This document shows, piece after piece, positions 16,755-26,448 of a stretch of 64,000 nt of DNA. A program made the position numbers and the translations under genes. Position 1 is the first letter of the stretch. Each line of letters begins with the position of its first letter. The stretch is from GCA-2693325 sp036343635 (lineage in GTDB: Bacteria > Latescibacterota > UBA2968 > UBA8231). Location of the stretch: positions 1-64,000 of the forward strand of contig JAYYVF010000020.1 in assembly GCA_036343635.1 (NCBI GenBank), in the 5' to 3' direction. Under the pieces are notes generated by a model. That model saw only the letters and a list, made by a program, of their open reading frames with translations. It made no database searches and was not told where the DNA came from.

Positions 16755-18670
16755 TGAGATAATTCAGCCAATTGAATCAGTCTGACCCTCGCTCCAGAAT
16801 GATCTGGCTTCAAGGATATAATATCTTCTAAAAGATGTTTAGCTTCCGTCCATCTATTTGAGCCAATATTTAGACTGCCAGCATCAATTGCCCTTTGACC
16901 ATAAACGAGAAGTATCTCAGCTAAATTGTACATATAGTTAATATTTGGCCCACTATAAGACAGCGCTCGACGATACGCTACTACTGCTTCCTCTAGGGCA
17001 TCCAATTTAACCTGAATCCTTCCTAATAAGGACCAGCTTTCTTCATTAGATTCCAGCTCAATACCACGCTGTATCCAACGTTTAGCACGCTGATACTCTC
17101 CACGATTTGTTGATGTTAGGGCAATATTGTAGGCACAATCAGCATAGTTAGGATGTTTAACAGCGCACAGAGTAAAAAAAGAATCCGCCATCGCCCAATT
17201 ACCGTTAAGAAAATACATAGACCCCATGTTTTGAAGAGCTTCTCGATAATTAGGATCTCGACTAAGAACATTCTCTAATTGTATTTTGGAAAGGCCCAAC
17301 CAATCTTTCGAAGTGTCTTTCTCCTTGTTTACACGCTCCAAATAAATTGCAGCTATATTTGTGCGAGCAGTCTTATGATCTGGGTCGATTTTTAAGGCCG
17401 CGCTGTATGCGGCCTCGGCTGAGATCACATTCCCGTTTTTTCCCAAAGCTATCCCCCAAAACACCCAGGGCCTCACCATTCTGGGACTTTTCATCCTCGA
17501 GTCATTCCAAAGTATTTCCTCAGTTTCCCACAAACTATTTCTTTGAACTACTAAACCACAGAAAACTAAGCCAGCAATCACAAATAACGTCCGGTGCCGA
17601 AATCTTGATTTTAGTAGATAAGCAACCGACATCGAAAAGGCAACAAGTGACATATACAATCGATGTTCATTTACCAAAACATTCAAAGGAACAATCAACG
17701 TCGGAAGAAGAAACGTTAGACCGAATATCATCCAAAAAAATATTCGTCGGGTAACAACAGCAAATAATATCAACCCCAGACTGATTAGGAACAATCCACA
17801 GACAAGAACTTCAAATTCAAGTAGGCTCTTAGAGACAAAAAATTGATGTTCAACATTCAGTGAAACTGGCATTACCATCAAATACAAATAATAAACCAAC
17901 GCCTTAACCTGCGTAAAGGCCTGTTCAAAAACCCCACGCGGAGATCCCGATACCGATTTTAGTAAGAATCCGTTTGTTAGAATAGTACATAGATATACAC
18001 CTAAAACCATCCAATATGGCCCATGTACATACCAATTTATGCGCTTCTTTTTCCAGATGAAATCAAAAATGATTAAAATGAATGGTAAAACACAAGCTAC
18101 AGATTTTACCATCAAAGCAAAACAGAAGAGTACACAAGAGAAGAAATGCCCTTTGTACGATTTGGCGGAAATAAAAGCGTACATCGAAGCCAGGCAAAAC
18201 ATAACGGCCAGGCTTTCGGACCGGCTACTGATATAATTAACAGGCTCAGAGGACAAGGGATGAAGCCCAAAGCAAAATGCCGCCACTAAAGCAGCCTCGT
18301 AGTTACAAATAAGTCTAAGAGCTAATAAAAAAACTAGAATAGTTGCTACAATATGTATTGCTGTATTGACTGCTAAGTATCCTTTAGGATCATACCCGCC
18401 AAAAGCGTAATTAAGGGCATACGAAACAAGTAACATCGGCCGATACATTGCCTTATCAGCATCAACAGAAAATAACAAAGGATCAGCAAAATAATCTGGA
18501 ATAGAATCTATATTTCGAATATGCGGATTATACAATATTGAATGATAATCATCGTAGTGAAATCTTCCATTTAGAGAATTTTGATAGACCAGGAAAATGA
18601 ATAGAGACAACGCCCCAACTGCTAATGCAGTCCGCAACTTCAATTCAATTCTCCTATATCTAAAAGCCAT
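16751..18670 (-). CDS. TMTC-like GT-C membrane glycosyltransferase with TPRs, array copy 6
   Basis: A 639-residue paralogue with all the core motifs in canonical form: 'FHYDDYHSIL' (D40-D41), 'MYRPMLLVSYALNY', 'HPLSSEPVNYISSRSESL', 'SPRGVFEQAFTQVKA', 'VEHQF', 'PLNVLVNEHRLYM' and 'RNSLWETEEILW'. About six TPRs follow ('FWGIALGKNGNVISAEAAY', 'NIALTSTNRGEYQRAK'), including two with insertions before helix B. The annotated start overlaps the upstream gene by 31 bases, the longest overlap in the array. It adds a basic N-terminus (RYRR...K) before helix 1, compatible with a cytoplasmic N-terminus. It is one of the two or three copies closest to the family consensus. Confidence 0.86.
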   Translation of the reverse strand: MAFRYRRIELKLRTALAVGALSLFIFLVYQNSLNGRFHYDDYHSILYNPHIRNIDSIPDYFADPLLFSVDADKAMYRPMLLVSYALNYAFGGYDPKGYLAVNTAIHIVATILVFLLALRLICNYEAALVAAFCFGLHPLSSEPVNYISSRSESLAVMFCLASMYAFISAKSYKGHFFSCVLFCFALMVKSVACVLPFILIIFDFIWKKKRINWYVHGPYWMVLGVYLCTILTNGFLLKSVSGSPRGVFEQAFTQVKALVYYLYLMVMPVSLNVEHQFFVSKSLLEFEVLVCGLFLISLGLILFAVVTRRIFFWMIFGLTFLLPTLIVPLNVLVNEHRLYMSLVAFSMSVAYLLKSRFRHRTLFVIAGLVFCGLVVQRNSLWETEEILWNDSRMKSPRMVRPWVFWGIALGKNGNVISAEAAYSAALKIDPDHKTARTNIAAIYLERVNKEKDTSKDWLGLSKIQLENVLSRDPNYREALQNMGSMYFLNGNWAMADSFFTLCAVKHPNYADCAYNIALTSTNRGEYQRAKRWIQRGIELESNEESWSLLGRIQVKLDALEEAVVAYRRALSYSGPNINYMYNLAEILLVYGQRAIDAGSLNIGSNRWTEAKHLLEDIISLKPDHSGARVRLIQLAELSQ

Positions 18671-20811
18671 TTACGAACAGCAATGGACCTCTGCGCATCC
18701 GGTGGCCACAAAACAAGAAATTGCTTAAAAGCGCCAGCTGCATCAACATTATTTCCAGTTTTCCTATATGCATCGCCCAATCCATAAAATGCTCGAGCAG
18801 ATGTATTATCTAATGTGAGAGCAAAAAGGAAATCACCTATTGCTCGATCTGGTTCATGAAGTCTTAGACGGATTTCGGCACGTTTAATATAAAGTTCAAA
18901 TGAATCCGGACTGGTCAATAACGCTTCGTCATAGGCCAATTCAGCTCGTCTAAAATTTCCAGCAGCAATTTCAATTTTAGCTAGCTCTGAATATAACTTA
19001 ACTACTGATCCTCCAGAGTTTATTTCATCATAAACAATTTTCCGAGATTCAGTAAATCTTTTCGTTTTTATCAATAACGAGACTAGGTTTACCACAATCG
19101 ATTCTCGGTTCTTTCCGGTAGCACGAATCAAAGCAGTCTTGTACCATTTCTCCGACTCAGTTGTTTTTCCAAAATCTTGTGCAACATTTGCTAAATTGTT
19201 TATCGGTTCTACAAGTGTTGCGTCAAGAGCTATTGCTCGCTTAAATGCCTTTTGAGCACGAAATAATTCGTTACCATCATATAGTGCCTGTCCATAATTA
19301 TTCCAAATTGCCGCACTCTGAGCATTTATTTGTAAACACTCTTCGAAATATTGGTACGAAGAATCTAATTCACCTAGGAGTATGTGTGCAGAAGCCAAAT
19401 TAGCCAGAATCGCGGTAGAGCTTGGAGACGCAACTCTGGCTTGATGATACCAATGTTTGGCTATAATCAATAATGCCCGCCCCGAATCATTATCAGCGGA
19501 AGACAACATACGTTCACCTGCCTGATGATGTAAGGTCGCAATATTGTTTGCTGCCTCACCTTTAGAGGGATCTAAGGCCTGTGCACGCTCATAAGCCGCC
19601 ATTGCTTCACTTAAGTATCCATGTTTCTGTAATGATTTACCAAGGTTATTTTGAACATTGTGTTCATTAGGTGCCAACTTTTCCGCAGCTTTCCACAATG
19701 CGATTTCATTCCCCCAATTGGATGTCCGATGCATTGTAAGTCCACTCCAGATAATAACAGTAACAACGCCAAATATTCGAAGGCGTTTGTATCTACTGAT
19801 CATCCATGAAAGAGACAATGACATAGCAACTAAAGGAAGATATAAACGTCTCTCATTAACCAACATATTTAATGGCATAATAAAAGTAGGCATCAACGAA
19901 ATGCCCATCCAAGCCATCGCCCATCCACCAATCGTTTGGCGCCCTGTCCAGGCCAAGAAAACGAGCGATCCCACAAAAAAGATTGAGAGAATAACAGTCC
20001 AGTCCATGTATGTATGGGAGACTATAAACGGATGATGTATACTCAATTTTACTGGCACAAAAGCCAAATAGAGATAATATGCTGGAGCCTTCAATTGAGT
20101 AAAAAATTGGGCAATAGGTGATCTTACTGGGTCAGCCAAGGAATCCAATAAGAAGCGATTCCCATATATCAAACCAAGATAACCGATGGCCAGAAGACCG
20201 AAAAATAGGTAGTGTCTACTATTTCTTTTATTTTTTGTAGAATAATCAAGCAAGAATATTGTAATCGGCGCGGTAATTGCAATAGACTTGCTTAACAGTC
20301 CGACGACGTAACTTGCGTACTGACCAAAAGCTTTTCCTCGGGAAGTTCGCGTAGAAAAAACTATACATAAAAGATAGAAAAATGCGGCAAGAGATTCTGA
20401 CCTACTACTAATATAATTAACTACCTCTGTGCCAACTGGATGACATATAAAGCAAATTGTAGCTATCCAACCAGCGCCAGGGCCACCTATAATTCTTTTT
20501 CCCAAAAAAAACACACAAAGAGCACACGCGGCATGCAATAATATATTTACTAAGTGATAACTCCAACTTTCGTAGCCACTAAAATAATAATTTATTGCAT
20601 AGGATACCAAAAGAACTGGACGATACATACTCTTTGCAGAATCCTGCGAAAATAAATCAGGATCTAAAAAAAAAGCTAACACGTTATTGAGGGAACGTAA
20701 ATGCTGGTTGTCGACAATGGAGTGTATATCATCGTACCGAAACCCTCCATCAAATGCATTCACATATAGTAAAAAACAAATAATTGGTATAGAATAGTGA
20801 GCACTATTCAT
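18640..20811 (-). CDS. TMTC-like GT-C membrane glycosyltransferase with TPRs, array copy 5 (longest)
   Basis: At 723 residues this is the longest copy; the extra length is in the TPR part, which I count as about nine repeats from residue ~375. The membrane domain has 'FRYDDIHSIV' (D27-D28; Arg replaces the usual His before Tyr), 'MYRPVLLVSYAINY', 'HPVGTEVVNYISSRSESL', 'DPVRSPIAQFFTQLKA', 'IHHPF', 'PLNMLVNERRLYL' and 'RTSNWGNEIALW'. The usual 'RNxxW' motif is altered to 'RTSNW' here. TPRs such as 'NNLGKSLQKHGYLSEAM' and 'NNYGQALYDGNELFRAQ' are regular. It overlaps the upstream copy by eight bases. The longer superhelix may contact a larger partner or acceptor (inference). Confidence 0.86.
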   Translation of the reverse strand: MNSAHYSIPIICFLLYVNAFDGGFRYDDIHSIVDNQHLRSLNNVLAFFLDPDLFSQDSAKSMYRPVLLVSYAINYYFSGYESWSYHLVNILLHAACALCVFFLGKRIIGGPGAGWIATICFICHPVGTEVVNYISSRSESLAAFFYLLCIVFSTRTSRGKAFGQYASYVVGLLSKSIAITAPITIFLLDYSTKNKRNSRHYLFFGLLAIGYLGLIYGNRFLLDSLADPVRSPIAQFFTQLKAPAYYLYLAFVPVKLSIHHPFIVSHTYMDWTVILSIFFVGSLVFLAWTGRQTIGGWAMAWMGISLMPTFIMPLNMLVNERRLYLPLVAMSLSLSWMISRYKRLRIFGVVTVIIWSGLTMHRTSNWGNEIALWKAAEKLAPNEHNVQNNLGKSLQKHGYLSEAMAAYERAQALDPSKGEAANNIATLHHQAGERMLSSADNDSGRALLIIAKHWYHQARVASPSSTAILANLASAHILLGELDSSYQYFEECLQINAQSAAIWNNYGQALYDGNELFRAQKAFKRAIALDATLVEPINNLANVAQDFGKTTESEKWYKTALIRATGKNRESIVVNLVSLLIKTKRFTESRKIVYDEINSGGSVVKLYSELAKIEIAAGNFRRAELAYDEALLTSPDSFELYIKRAEIRLRLHEPDRAIGDFLFALTLDNTSARAFYGLGDAYRKTGNNVDAAGAFKQFLVLWPPDAQRSIAVRKWLLDIGELN

Positions 20812-22699
20812 CTATCATACCTTTGTTAAGATCCTTTTCTCTTCTCTCAACGAAGTCTTCAACACCGGGGTCTAAATACATAGCACGAAAATATGCTTTT
20901 AAAGCCTCTCGCTTTCTACCCAAGGTTTCGAGACAATTCCCCAAACTCAACCAAGCACCCGCGTAACTTTCGTTTACTTTAACTGCTTTATTGAAGGCCA
21001 TTAACGAAGAATCATTCACCGATTTCATCATATAAGCATTTCCTAAATTCACCCACGATCGGGCATCGACCGAATCTATTCTCAACGCTATTTTATGATG
21101 AATAATAGCCTCATTGGGTCGATTTAACATCTGATAGGTGTTACCTAGATTATTATGTAATGCATCATCAGTCGGTAAAAGCTCTAAAGCCTTTAGATAT
21201 GCATGCAGCACATCATCCCACCGTCCCTGTTCACGCAGAACCTCGGCATAATCAGACCACAAATCTCCCGATTTCGGAGACAATCGAAGCCCCATCTCGA
21301 ATATCTCCCGCGAACGATTATAATCACCCATATTTTGAAACAGCTTGGCCATCCGAGAGTAAAGTGGATAATGGTTAGGATCACGGGTTAACGCATGATC
21401 ATAGGCCCTAAGAGCTCTACGATAATCTCCATTAGCTTCTAAGGCTTCACCAAAAAAAATATACGGTCTTGCCATTAAAGGGGCTTTGTGCGCAGAATCC
21501 TCCCAAAGAGAAAGCGAGGTATTCCAGACGGAATTCCTATTTACTGTAGTAACAGCTAAGGCAATGAAAGCAATTAATGCCAGCGAATGCATGACGGTTG
21601 AATTTTCACAAAACCCATTTATGTACCTATTCCAGCTATAGCCTAAACCAAGAGAAAAAAACACGATAGGTAAATACAAACGATGCTCATTCACTAGGAC
21701 GTTCAGTGGTACAACAATAGAAGGACCTAACACAAGGAGAAAACAAACCGCGCACAAAAAAAGGAATGCGATTGAGTAACGGTAGTAAAACAACCAAATA
21801 CCCACTGAGACAAGAAATAAAAAGGCTGAAAAAGATATAGGGTCAAAAAGACTATCGGAGATAAGAAATTGGTGATCTACATTTTGACCACTAGGCCAGA
21901 TGATCATTTTAATGTAAAAAACAAGTGCTTTAGTCTGTGTCCAAAATTGTTCAGCAAAACTTCTCACCGGCTCAGCTACTGTTGCACGCACGATCCAATT
22001 ACGAACACCAAAAATATAAATCGCCGCAATAACTCCTAAGGCAAACTTAAGCCCTTTTTCGGTGAGAATGCTACGTTTCATGAACAAATCAATCGCAATA
22101 ACAACAACAGGAAGAGAGATAGCAATTGATTTGCTCAGGAGAGCCATACAGTATCCAGTACAGACAAATAATATACGGAGACCACGTGAAAAAGATGCAT
22201 GGCCGTAGCACCAAAGAGAAAATAGAAAGAAAAATCCTGATAGAATTTCAGACCGGCTACTTATGTAATTAATACTCTCACTGTTAATGGGATGAACAGC
22301 GAAAAAAATAACAGCGACCCAAACCCCTTCTGTCCTACCTAGATACTGTCTACCCAATCCCCACAAAAACAAGATACAACCCAAATGAAGAGCTAAATTA
22401 ACTACGTGATAACCGAACGGATCATATCCATTAATCAAATGATTTAGACAAAACGTAACGAGGAGAAAAGGTCTATACATAGCGTTTTCCGGATAAACGG
22501 AGAATGCTAGGGGATTTGTAAAAAATATTGGGATATTTTCCCAAGAACGAAGTTGTGGATTGTCAACGATGGAATGGAAATCATCATAATGGAATGGATT
22601 ATGAAGCGAATTCGCATAAACAATACAGGTCACAAAGAGCAAACACATTATCTTGCTCCATGCCGGGATACCATGCAATACTCGTTCATACTTTTTCAT
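20804..22699 (-). CDS. TMTC-like GT-C membrane glycosyltransferase with TPRs, array copy 4
   Basis: A 631-residue paralogue. Motifs: 'FHYDDFHSIV' (D39-D40), 'MYRPFLLVTFCLNH', 'HPINSESINYISSRSEIL', 'EPVRSFAEQFWTQTKA', 'VDHQF', 'PLNVLVNEHRLYL' and 'RNSVWNTSLSLW' (the acidic residue two before 'LW' in most copies is absent). Six well-formed consecutive 34-residue TPRs run from residue ~405 to ~610 ('FFGEALEANGDYRRAL', 'NNLGNTYQMLNRPNEA', 'SLGNCLETLGRKREAL'). The start overlaps the upstream stop as ATGA. The first membrane helix is preceded by a short basic segment, so the start at 22699 is plausible without alternatives. Confidence 0.86.
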   Translation of the reverse strand: MKKYERVLHGIPAWSKIMCLLFVTCIVYANSLHNPFHYDDFHSIVDNPQLRSWENIPIFFTNPLAFSVYPENAMYRPFLLVTFCLNHLINGYDPFGYHVVNLALHLGCILFLWGLGRQYLGRTEGVWVAVIFFAVHPINSESINYISSRSEILSGFFFLFSLWCYGHASFSRGLRILFVCTGYCMALLSKSIAISLPVVVIAIDLFMKRSILTEKGLKFALGVIAAIYIFGVRNWIVRATVAEPVRSFAEQFWTQTKALVFYIKMIIWPSGQNVDHQFLISDSLFDPISFSAFLFLVSVGIWLFYYRYSIAFLFLCAVCFLLVLGPSIVVPLNVLVNEHRLYLPIVFFSLGLGYSWNRYINGFCENSTVMHSLALIAFIALAVTTVNRNSVWNTSLSLWEDSAHKAPLMARPYIFFGEALEANGDYRRALRAYDHALTRDPNHYPLYSRMAKLFQNMGDYNRSREIFEMGLRLSPKSGDLWSDYAEVLREQGRWDDVLHAYLKALELLPTDDALHNNLGNTYQMLNRPNEAIIHHKIALRIDSVDARSWVNLGNAYMMKSVNDSSLMAFNKAVKVNESYAGAWLSLGNCLETLGRKREALKAYFRAMYLDPGVEDFVERREKDLNKGMIDE

Positions 22700-24564
22700 C
22701 GATCAGACCGTCCCAGCAAAATTCTCAGTCGATTTTTCACATCAATACGAGCATTTTCGGTACCTGTCCAAATAGACAAAAACGTTCGGTATTTCATACG
22801 AGCATTTTCTAACTCGCCCAACCTTTCAAACAACTGGCCAAGTTTGGCATATGGAGGGGCATACAAAGAGTCTATGTCCGAGGCTTTCTGATAGGCAATT
22901 ACTGCATCCTTGAACCTGCCCTGCCCTTCTAATGCTCCTCCTAAATTATATAATATACGAGCAGACCCCCCACTCAAACTTAAGGCATTTCTCAACGCTC
23001 GTTCAGCTTTTTTGTATTTACCAATTCTCAAATAATGAGTCCCCAAATTATTTTGCAATTTGTATCGCCTAGGCGACAGATTTTCGGCACTCGACAAAAA
23101 TCTTTCGGCCTCTTCATAACGACCGTTCTCGCTAAGTAATGAACCTAAGTTGATTAATGCTTCAGTATATTTTGGCCGAATCAAAAGCGACAACCTAAGA
23201 GCGTCCTCAGCCTCTCCAATTCGACCTTCCATACGGTGAATAGTAGCTAAATTATTCAAGGCAGCGGCATTGTAAGGATCGAGATTTAACGCATCTCGAT
23301 AATATTCTAGAGCTATATCTAAATCCCCTTCTTTCCGTGCCGACATACCCAAACGCAAATACGGGCGAACAAGATTTGGAGCTTTGATCATAGCATCTTT
23401 CCACAGCGTGCTCTCATTTTTCCATATTTCCGTTCTTTTTGCGGAAGAAATAATTAATATGGCAAATAAAAATGCCAAAAATAAAACCCGTTTTGTCTTA
23501 TTAAGTCGCCAAAGTAAAATTGAAAAACCTACGCAAAGAGCAATAAGAGGCTCATACAATCGACGTTCATTGACTAACATATTCAATGGAACGACTAAGG
23601 TTGGAAGCAACCACAATACAATCCAGGAGAAATACCAAAAGCACACGATAGATTTGGCGGAGATCCAACGAATAGAAATTAACAGAATAGATACAATCAA
23701 TAACCCGCTAAATATTACTGACCAATCACCCAAGTGGCCGGTGTTAAAAGCATGATCTACACTCTGCTCCTGCATACCGATGGCGAGATGTAAATAATAG
23801 ATCGTAGCCTTTAGCTGGGTACAGACCTGCTCTAATAAAGATCTAACAGGAGAATCCAAAACGGCTTCATAAATAATATTGTGGGTGACAAAAAGATAAA
23901 TAACCCCCACAAACAAATGCCCCGTTAGCCTTCGCCATCTAGCATGTATCCATTTACTATTGTCGCTTATATCAATTAAGACTAATAGAAGTGGGAGCAT
24001 TATTACACTACTTTTGGCGCAAAGAGCAAGTGCGTAGTTTACAAACGAACCGACTCCGGACAACACTCCAGATCGGACATATAGAATTACTGAAATAAGA
24101 GCGAAAAAAAGAGCTAAAGAAGTGGAGCGAGCACTGACGTAATTTATGGGTTCAACAACCAACGGATGTACCGCAAATAGTATAGATGCGACAAAACTAG
24201 GTACAAATTGAATTCCTACCGAACGGTGAAAAAAAAACGAGAGAATACATACGAGGATATGCAACACGAAGTTAACTATCAAATAACTTTCAGGTCGATA
24301 TCCTCCCCATGAAAAATTAAGTGCATATGTTGTAAGTAATAAGGGTCGATACATTGCACTACCCTCATTACGAGAAAACATTGAAGGATCCATAAAGAAA
24401 CTAGGGATGTTTTCTATTGAGCGTATGTGAGGGTTTTCAACTATAGAGTGGTCATCGTCAAAATGGAAACCACCGTTAATAGCCGAGTTGTGCGTTACAA
24501 TCACTGCTGCAGATATAGATATGACAGCAAAAATTGATCTCCAAAATTGGTTCCTAACGAGCAT
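22696..24564 (-). CDS. TMTC-like GT-C membrane glycosyltransferase with TPRs, array copy 3
   Basis: The frame is open to 24633, but the ATG at 24564 overlaps the asparagine-synthase stop by 11 bases and puts the first helix at the N-terminus as in the paralogues, giving 622 residues. 'FHFDDDHSIV' carries D36-D37. The motif that reads ISSRSE in other copies is 'VSARSTSL' here, and 'HPLVVEPINY' precedes it. 'SPVRSLLEQVCTQLKA', 'VDHAF', 'PLNMLVNERRLYE' and 'RTEIWKNESTLW' complete the set. Six regular TPRs follow ('NNLATIHRMEGRIGEAE', 'NNLGTHYLRIGKYKKAE'). The changed SARST loop may alter donor or acceptor choice (inference). It is the first copy after the AsnB gene. Confidence 0.85.
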   Translation of the reverse strand: MLVRNQFWRSIFAVISISAAVIVTHNSAINGGFHFDDDHSIVENPHIRSIENIPSFFMDPSMFSRNEGSAMYRPLLLTTYALNFSWGGYRPESYLIVNFVLHILVCILSFFFHRSVGIQFVPSFVASILFAVHPLVVEPINYVSARSTSLALFFALISVILYVRSGVLSGVGSFVNYALALCAKSSVIMLPLLLVLIDISDNSKWIHARWRRLTGHLFVGVIYLFVTHNIIYEAVLDSPVRSLLEQVCTQLKATIYYLHLAIGMQEQSVDHAFNTGHLGDWSVIFSGLLIVSILLISIRWISAKSIVCFWYFSWIVLWLLPTLVVPLNMLVNERRLYEPLIALCVGFSILLWRLNKTKRVLFLAFLFAILIISSAKRTEIWKNESTLWKDAMIKAPNLVRPYLRLGMSARKEGDLDIALEYYRDALNLDPYNAAALNNLATIHRMEGRIGEAEDALRLSLLIRPKYTEALINLGSLLSENGRYEEAERFLSSAENLSPRRYKLQNNLGTHYLRIGKYKKAERALRNALSLSGGSARILYNLGGALEGQGRFKDAVIAYQKASDIDSLYAPPYAKLGQLFERLGELENARMKYRTFLSIWTGTENARIDVKNRLRILLGRSDR

Positions 24565-26428
24565 CGAAAAAACGTCTAAACCAGAGCTCAAGAGATAAAA
24601 GCCCCCAGACAGTCCGTCCAAAAGGCTTTTCACTACGGATACTTTGTTCTACCTGAGTCATATCAAAAAAGCCTCGGCTTCTCGTCTCGTCACCTAAAAG
24701 GATGTCTTCAACAAACGGTTTTAATTCGCCAGAAAACCACTCAAAAATGGGAACAGGAAATCCCATTTTATCCTTACGATTTAAGATTGCAGGAGGGACA
24801 TAATCCGAGACAGCTTGCCGTAGAAGATTTTTTGGCTTTCCCCCAGAAAACCTTGATTCTGGAGATTGAGCTATAGCAAACTCTACGATTCGGTAATCAA
24901 GTAAGGGTAATCTCGATTCTAATGACGCAGCCATACTGGTTCGGTCTTCTAAATGTAGAAGTGATTGCAAATGGTTTTTTAGGTCGATATACATCATTCG
25001 ATCTATTAGATCGTTACTATCTGGCTTGTTGAACTCAGATCGAAATATTTCAATAGTAGAATATTTGGGATCTAGTAAATCACGCGTTTTCAATATTCCA
25101 TCCATGTCCTCAGAACGTTGCAACAGACGGTAGTAGCGGTCTGAAGCATCAGCAAACATATTACTACCAAATAGTTTTTGCATTGTTGGTTCAAATCCAC
25201 CTAAATACGACAAATGTGGTTCGATATCAGCCAGTGTCCAATCACCAACTAAAGGTGCATTTCCATATATGGAATTTTGTAGGCATTGTTCCAAATAACC
25301 AATTAGATAACGCGTGTAACCGCAAAACAACTCATCACCACCCTGCCCACCTAAAACCACTTTCACATGTTTGGCTGCTAATTTTGAAAGGAAATATTGA
25401 GGGAAAACCGCCGCACCGGCTACCGGTTCGTCTAGATGAAAAACCATATCATCGAAGGTCTGCTCTAGATCTAACGCGTTAGGAAAAATTTGGTAATATT
25501 CAGCACCGACGTGTCCAGCAACAATTTTAGCATATTTTGACTCATCGTACCGCTGTGCCGTATCGAATCCACCCGTAAAAACCTTTAAAGGCGAATCTAA
25601 CAAATCCGCAGCAACGCATGAGATCGCACTCGAATCCAATCCTCCACTTAAATGACTCCCGACGGGGACATCGCTACGTAACCTAAGCCGCACCGCGTCT
25701 GTGATTAATTCATTTAGTAACTCAGGACTCTTTTCATTCGTATTTTCTTCACCAAATTTCAAATCCCAGTATGAAAAGGTTTCAAATTTTTCGTCCTTCC
25801 AAAGGAGATAGGAACCCGGCAACAGTCGTTTTATCCCTTTGAACAAGGTCTTGTCATCTAAACAGTATTGCAAGTCAATGTAATCCTGAAGAGCATGCTC
25901 ATCCAATATAGGATTTACGTCTGGATGTGCTAACAAAGATTTTATTTCGGAAGCAAAAGCCAAACCGTAGCCAAGGTCAACATAATAGAAAGGTTTTATC
26001 CCCATCCTGTCTCTGGCAGCAAAAAGAGTCCGTTTGTTTTCGTCCCATAGAGCAAAGGCAAACATTCCATTAAGTTTTCCAAGACCATCCACGCCTTGAT
26101 GTCGGCAGATTTGCAACAAAACTTCGGTGTCCGAACGCGTTTCAGCGTTTATACCAGATTGTTCTAATTCACGACGCAACTCTATATAATTATATATTTC
26201 ACCATTGTAGGTGATCCAACATTCTGAATCACGCGTCGTCATAGGTTGTTTCCCACCGTTGATATCAATAATACTGAGTCTCCTATGACCTAGTCCTGTA
26301 CCGTTCCCAATCCACACTCCGCGGTCATCAGGGCCGCGATATCTCATTATATCAGTCATCTCATTTAAGATATCTAAATCTATAGATCTTCTTGGGTCAT
26401 TGTGTATTACGCCTGCAATACCACACAT
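24554..26428 (-). CDS. asnB: asparagine synthase (glutamine-hydrolysing), AsnB/exopolysaccharide-type amidotransferase
   Basis: A full-length 624-residue two-domain enzyme. The class II glutaminase domain begins at Cys2 ('MCGIAGV') and has 'RGPDDRG' and 'YNGEIYNY'. The synthetase domain has the PP-loop 'LSGGLDSS' (~260), 'GGQGGDELFCGY' and 'SRLPLLDYRIVEFA'. Chemically it transfers ammonia from glutamine to an activated carboxylate. Relatives in glycan clusters are thought to amidate sugar acids or peptide moieties rather than make asparagine; that is inference here. It interrupts the TMTC-like array, 20 bases after copy 2 and overlapping copy 3, so it is made with them. A second, frameshifted AsnB lies at 42798-44692; the two are clearly different sequences. 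Confidence 0.92.
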   Translation of the reverse strand: MCGIAGVIHNDPRRSIDLDILNEMTDIMRYRGPDDRGVWIGNGTGLGHRRLSIIDINGGKQPMTTRDSECWITYNGEIYNYIELRRELEQSGINAETRSDTEVLLQICRHQGVDGLGKLNGMFAFALWDENKRTLFAARDRMGIKPFYYVDLGYGLAFASEIKSLLAHPDVNPILDEHALQDYIDLQYCLDDKTLFKGIKRLLPGSYLLWKDEKFETFSYWDLKFGEENTNEKSPELLNELITDAVRLRLRSDVPVGSHLSGGLDSSAISCVAADLLDSPLKVFTGGFDTAQRYDESKYAKIVAGHVGAEYYQIFPNALDLEQTFDDMVFHLDEPVAGAAVFPQYFLSKLAAKHVKVVLGGQGGDELFCGYTRYLIGYLEQCLQNSIYGNAPLVGDWTLADIEPHLSYLGGFEPTMQKLFGSNMFADASDRYYRLLQRSEDMDGILKTRDLLDPKYSTIEIFRSEFNKPDSNDLIDRMMYIDLKNHLQSLLHLEDRTSMAASLESRLPLLDYRIVEFAIAQSPESRFSGGKPKNLLRQAVSDYVPPAILNRKDKMGFPVPIFEWFSGELKPFVEDILLGDETRSRGFFDMTQVEQSIRSEKPFGRTVWGLLSLELWFRRFFDAR

Positions 26429-26448
26429 TATCTTATCCTTTATTTTCG

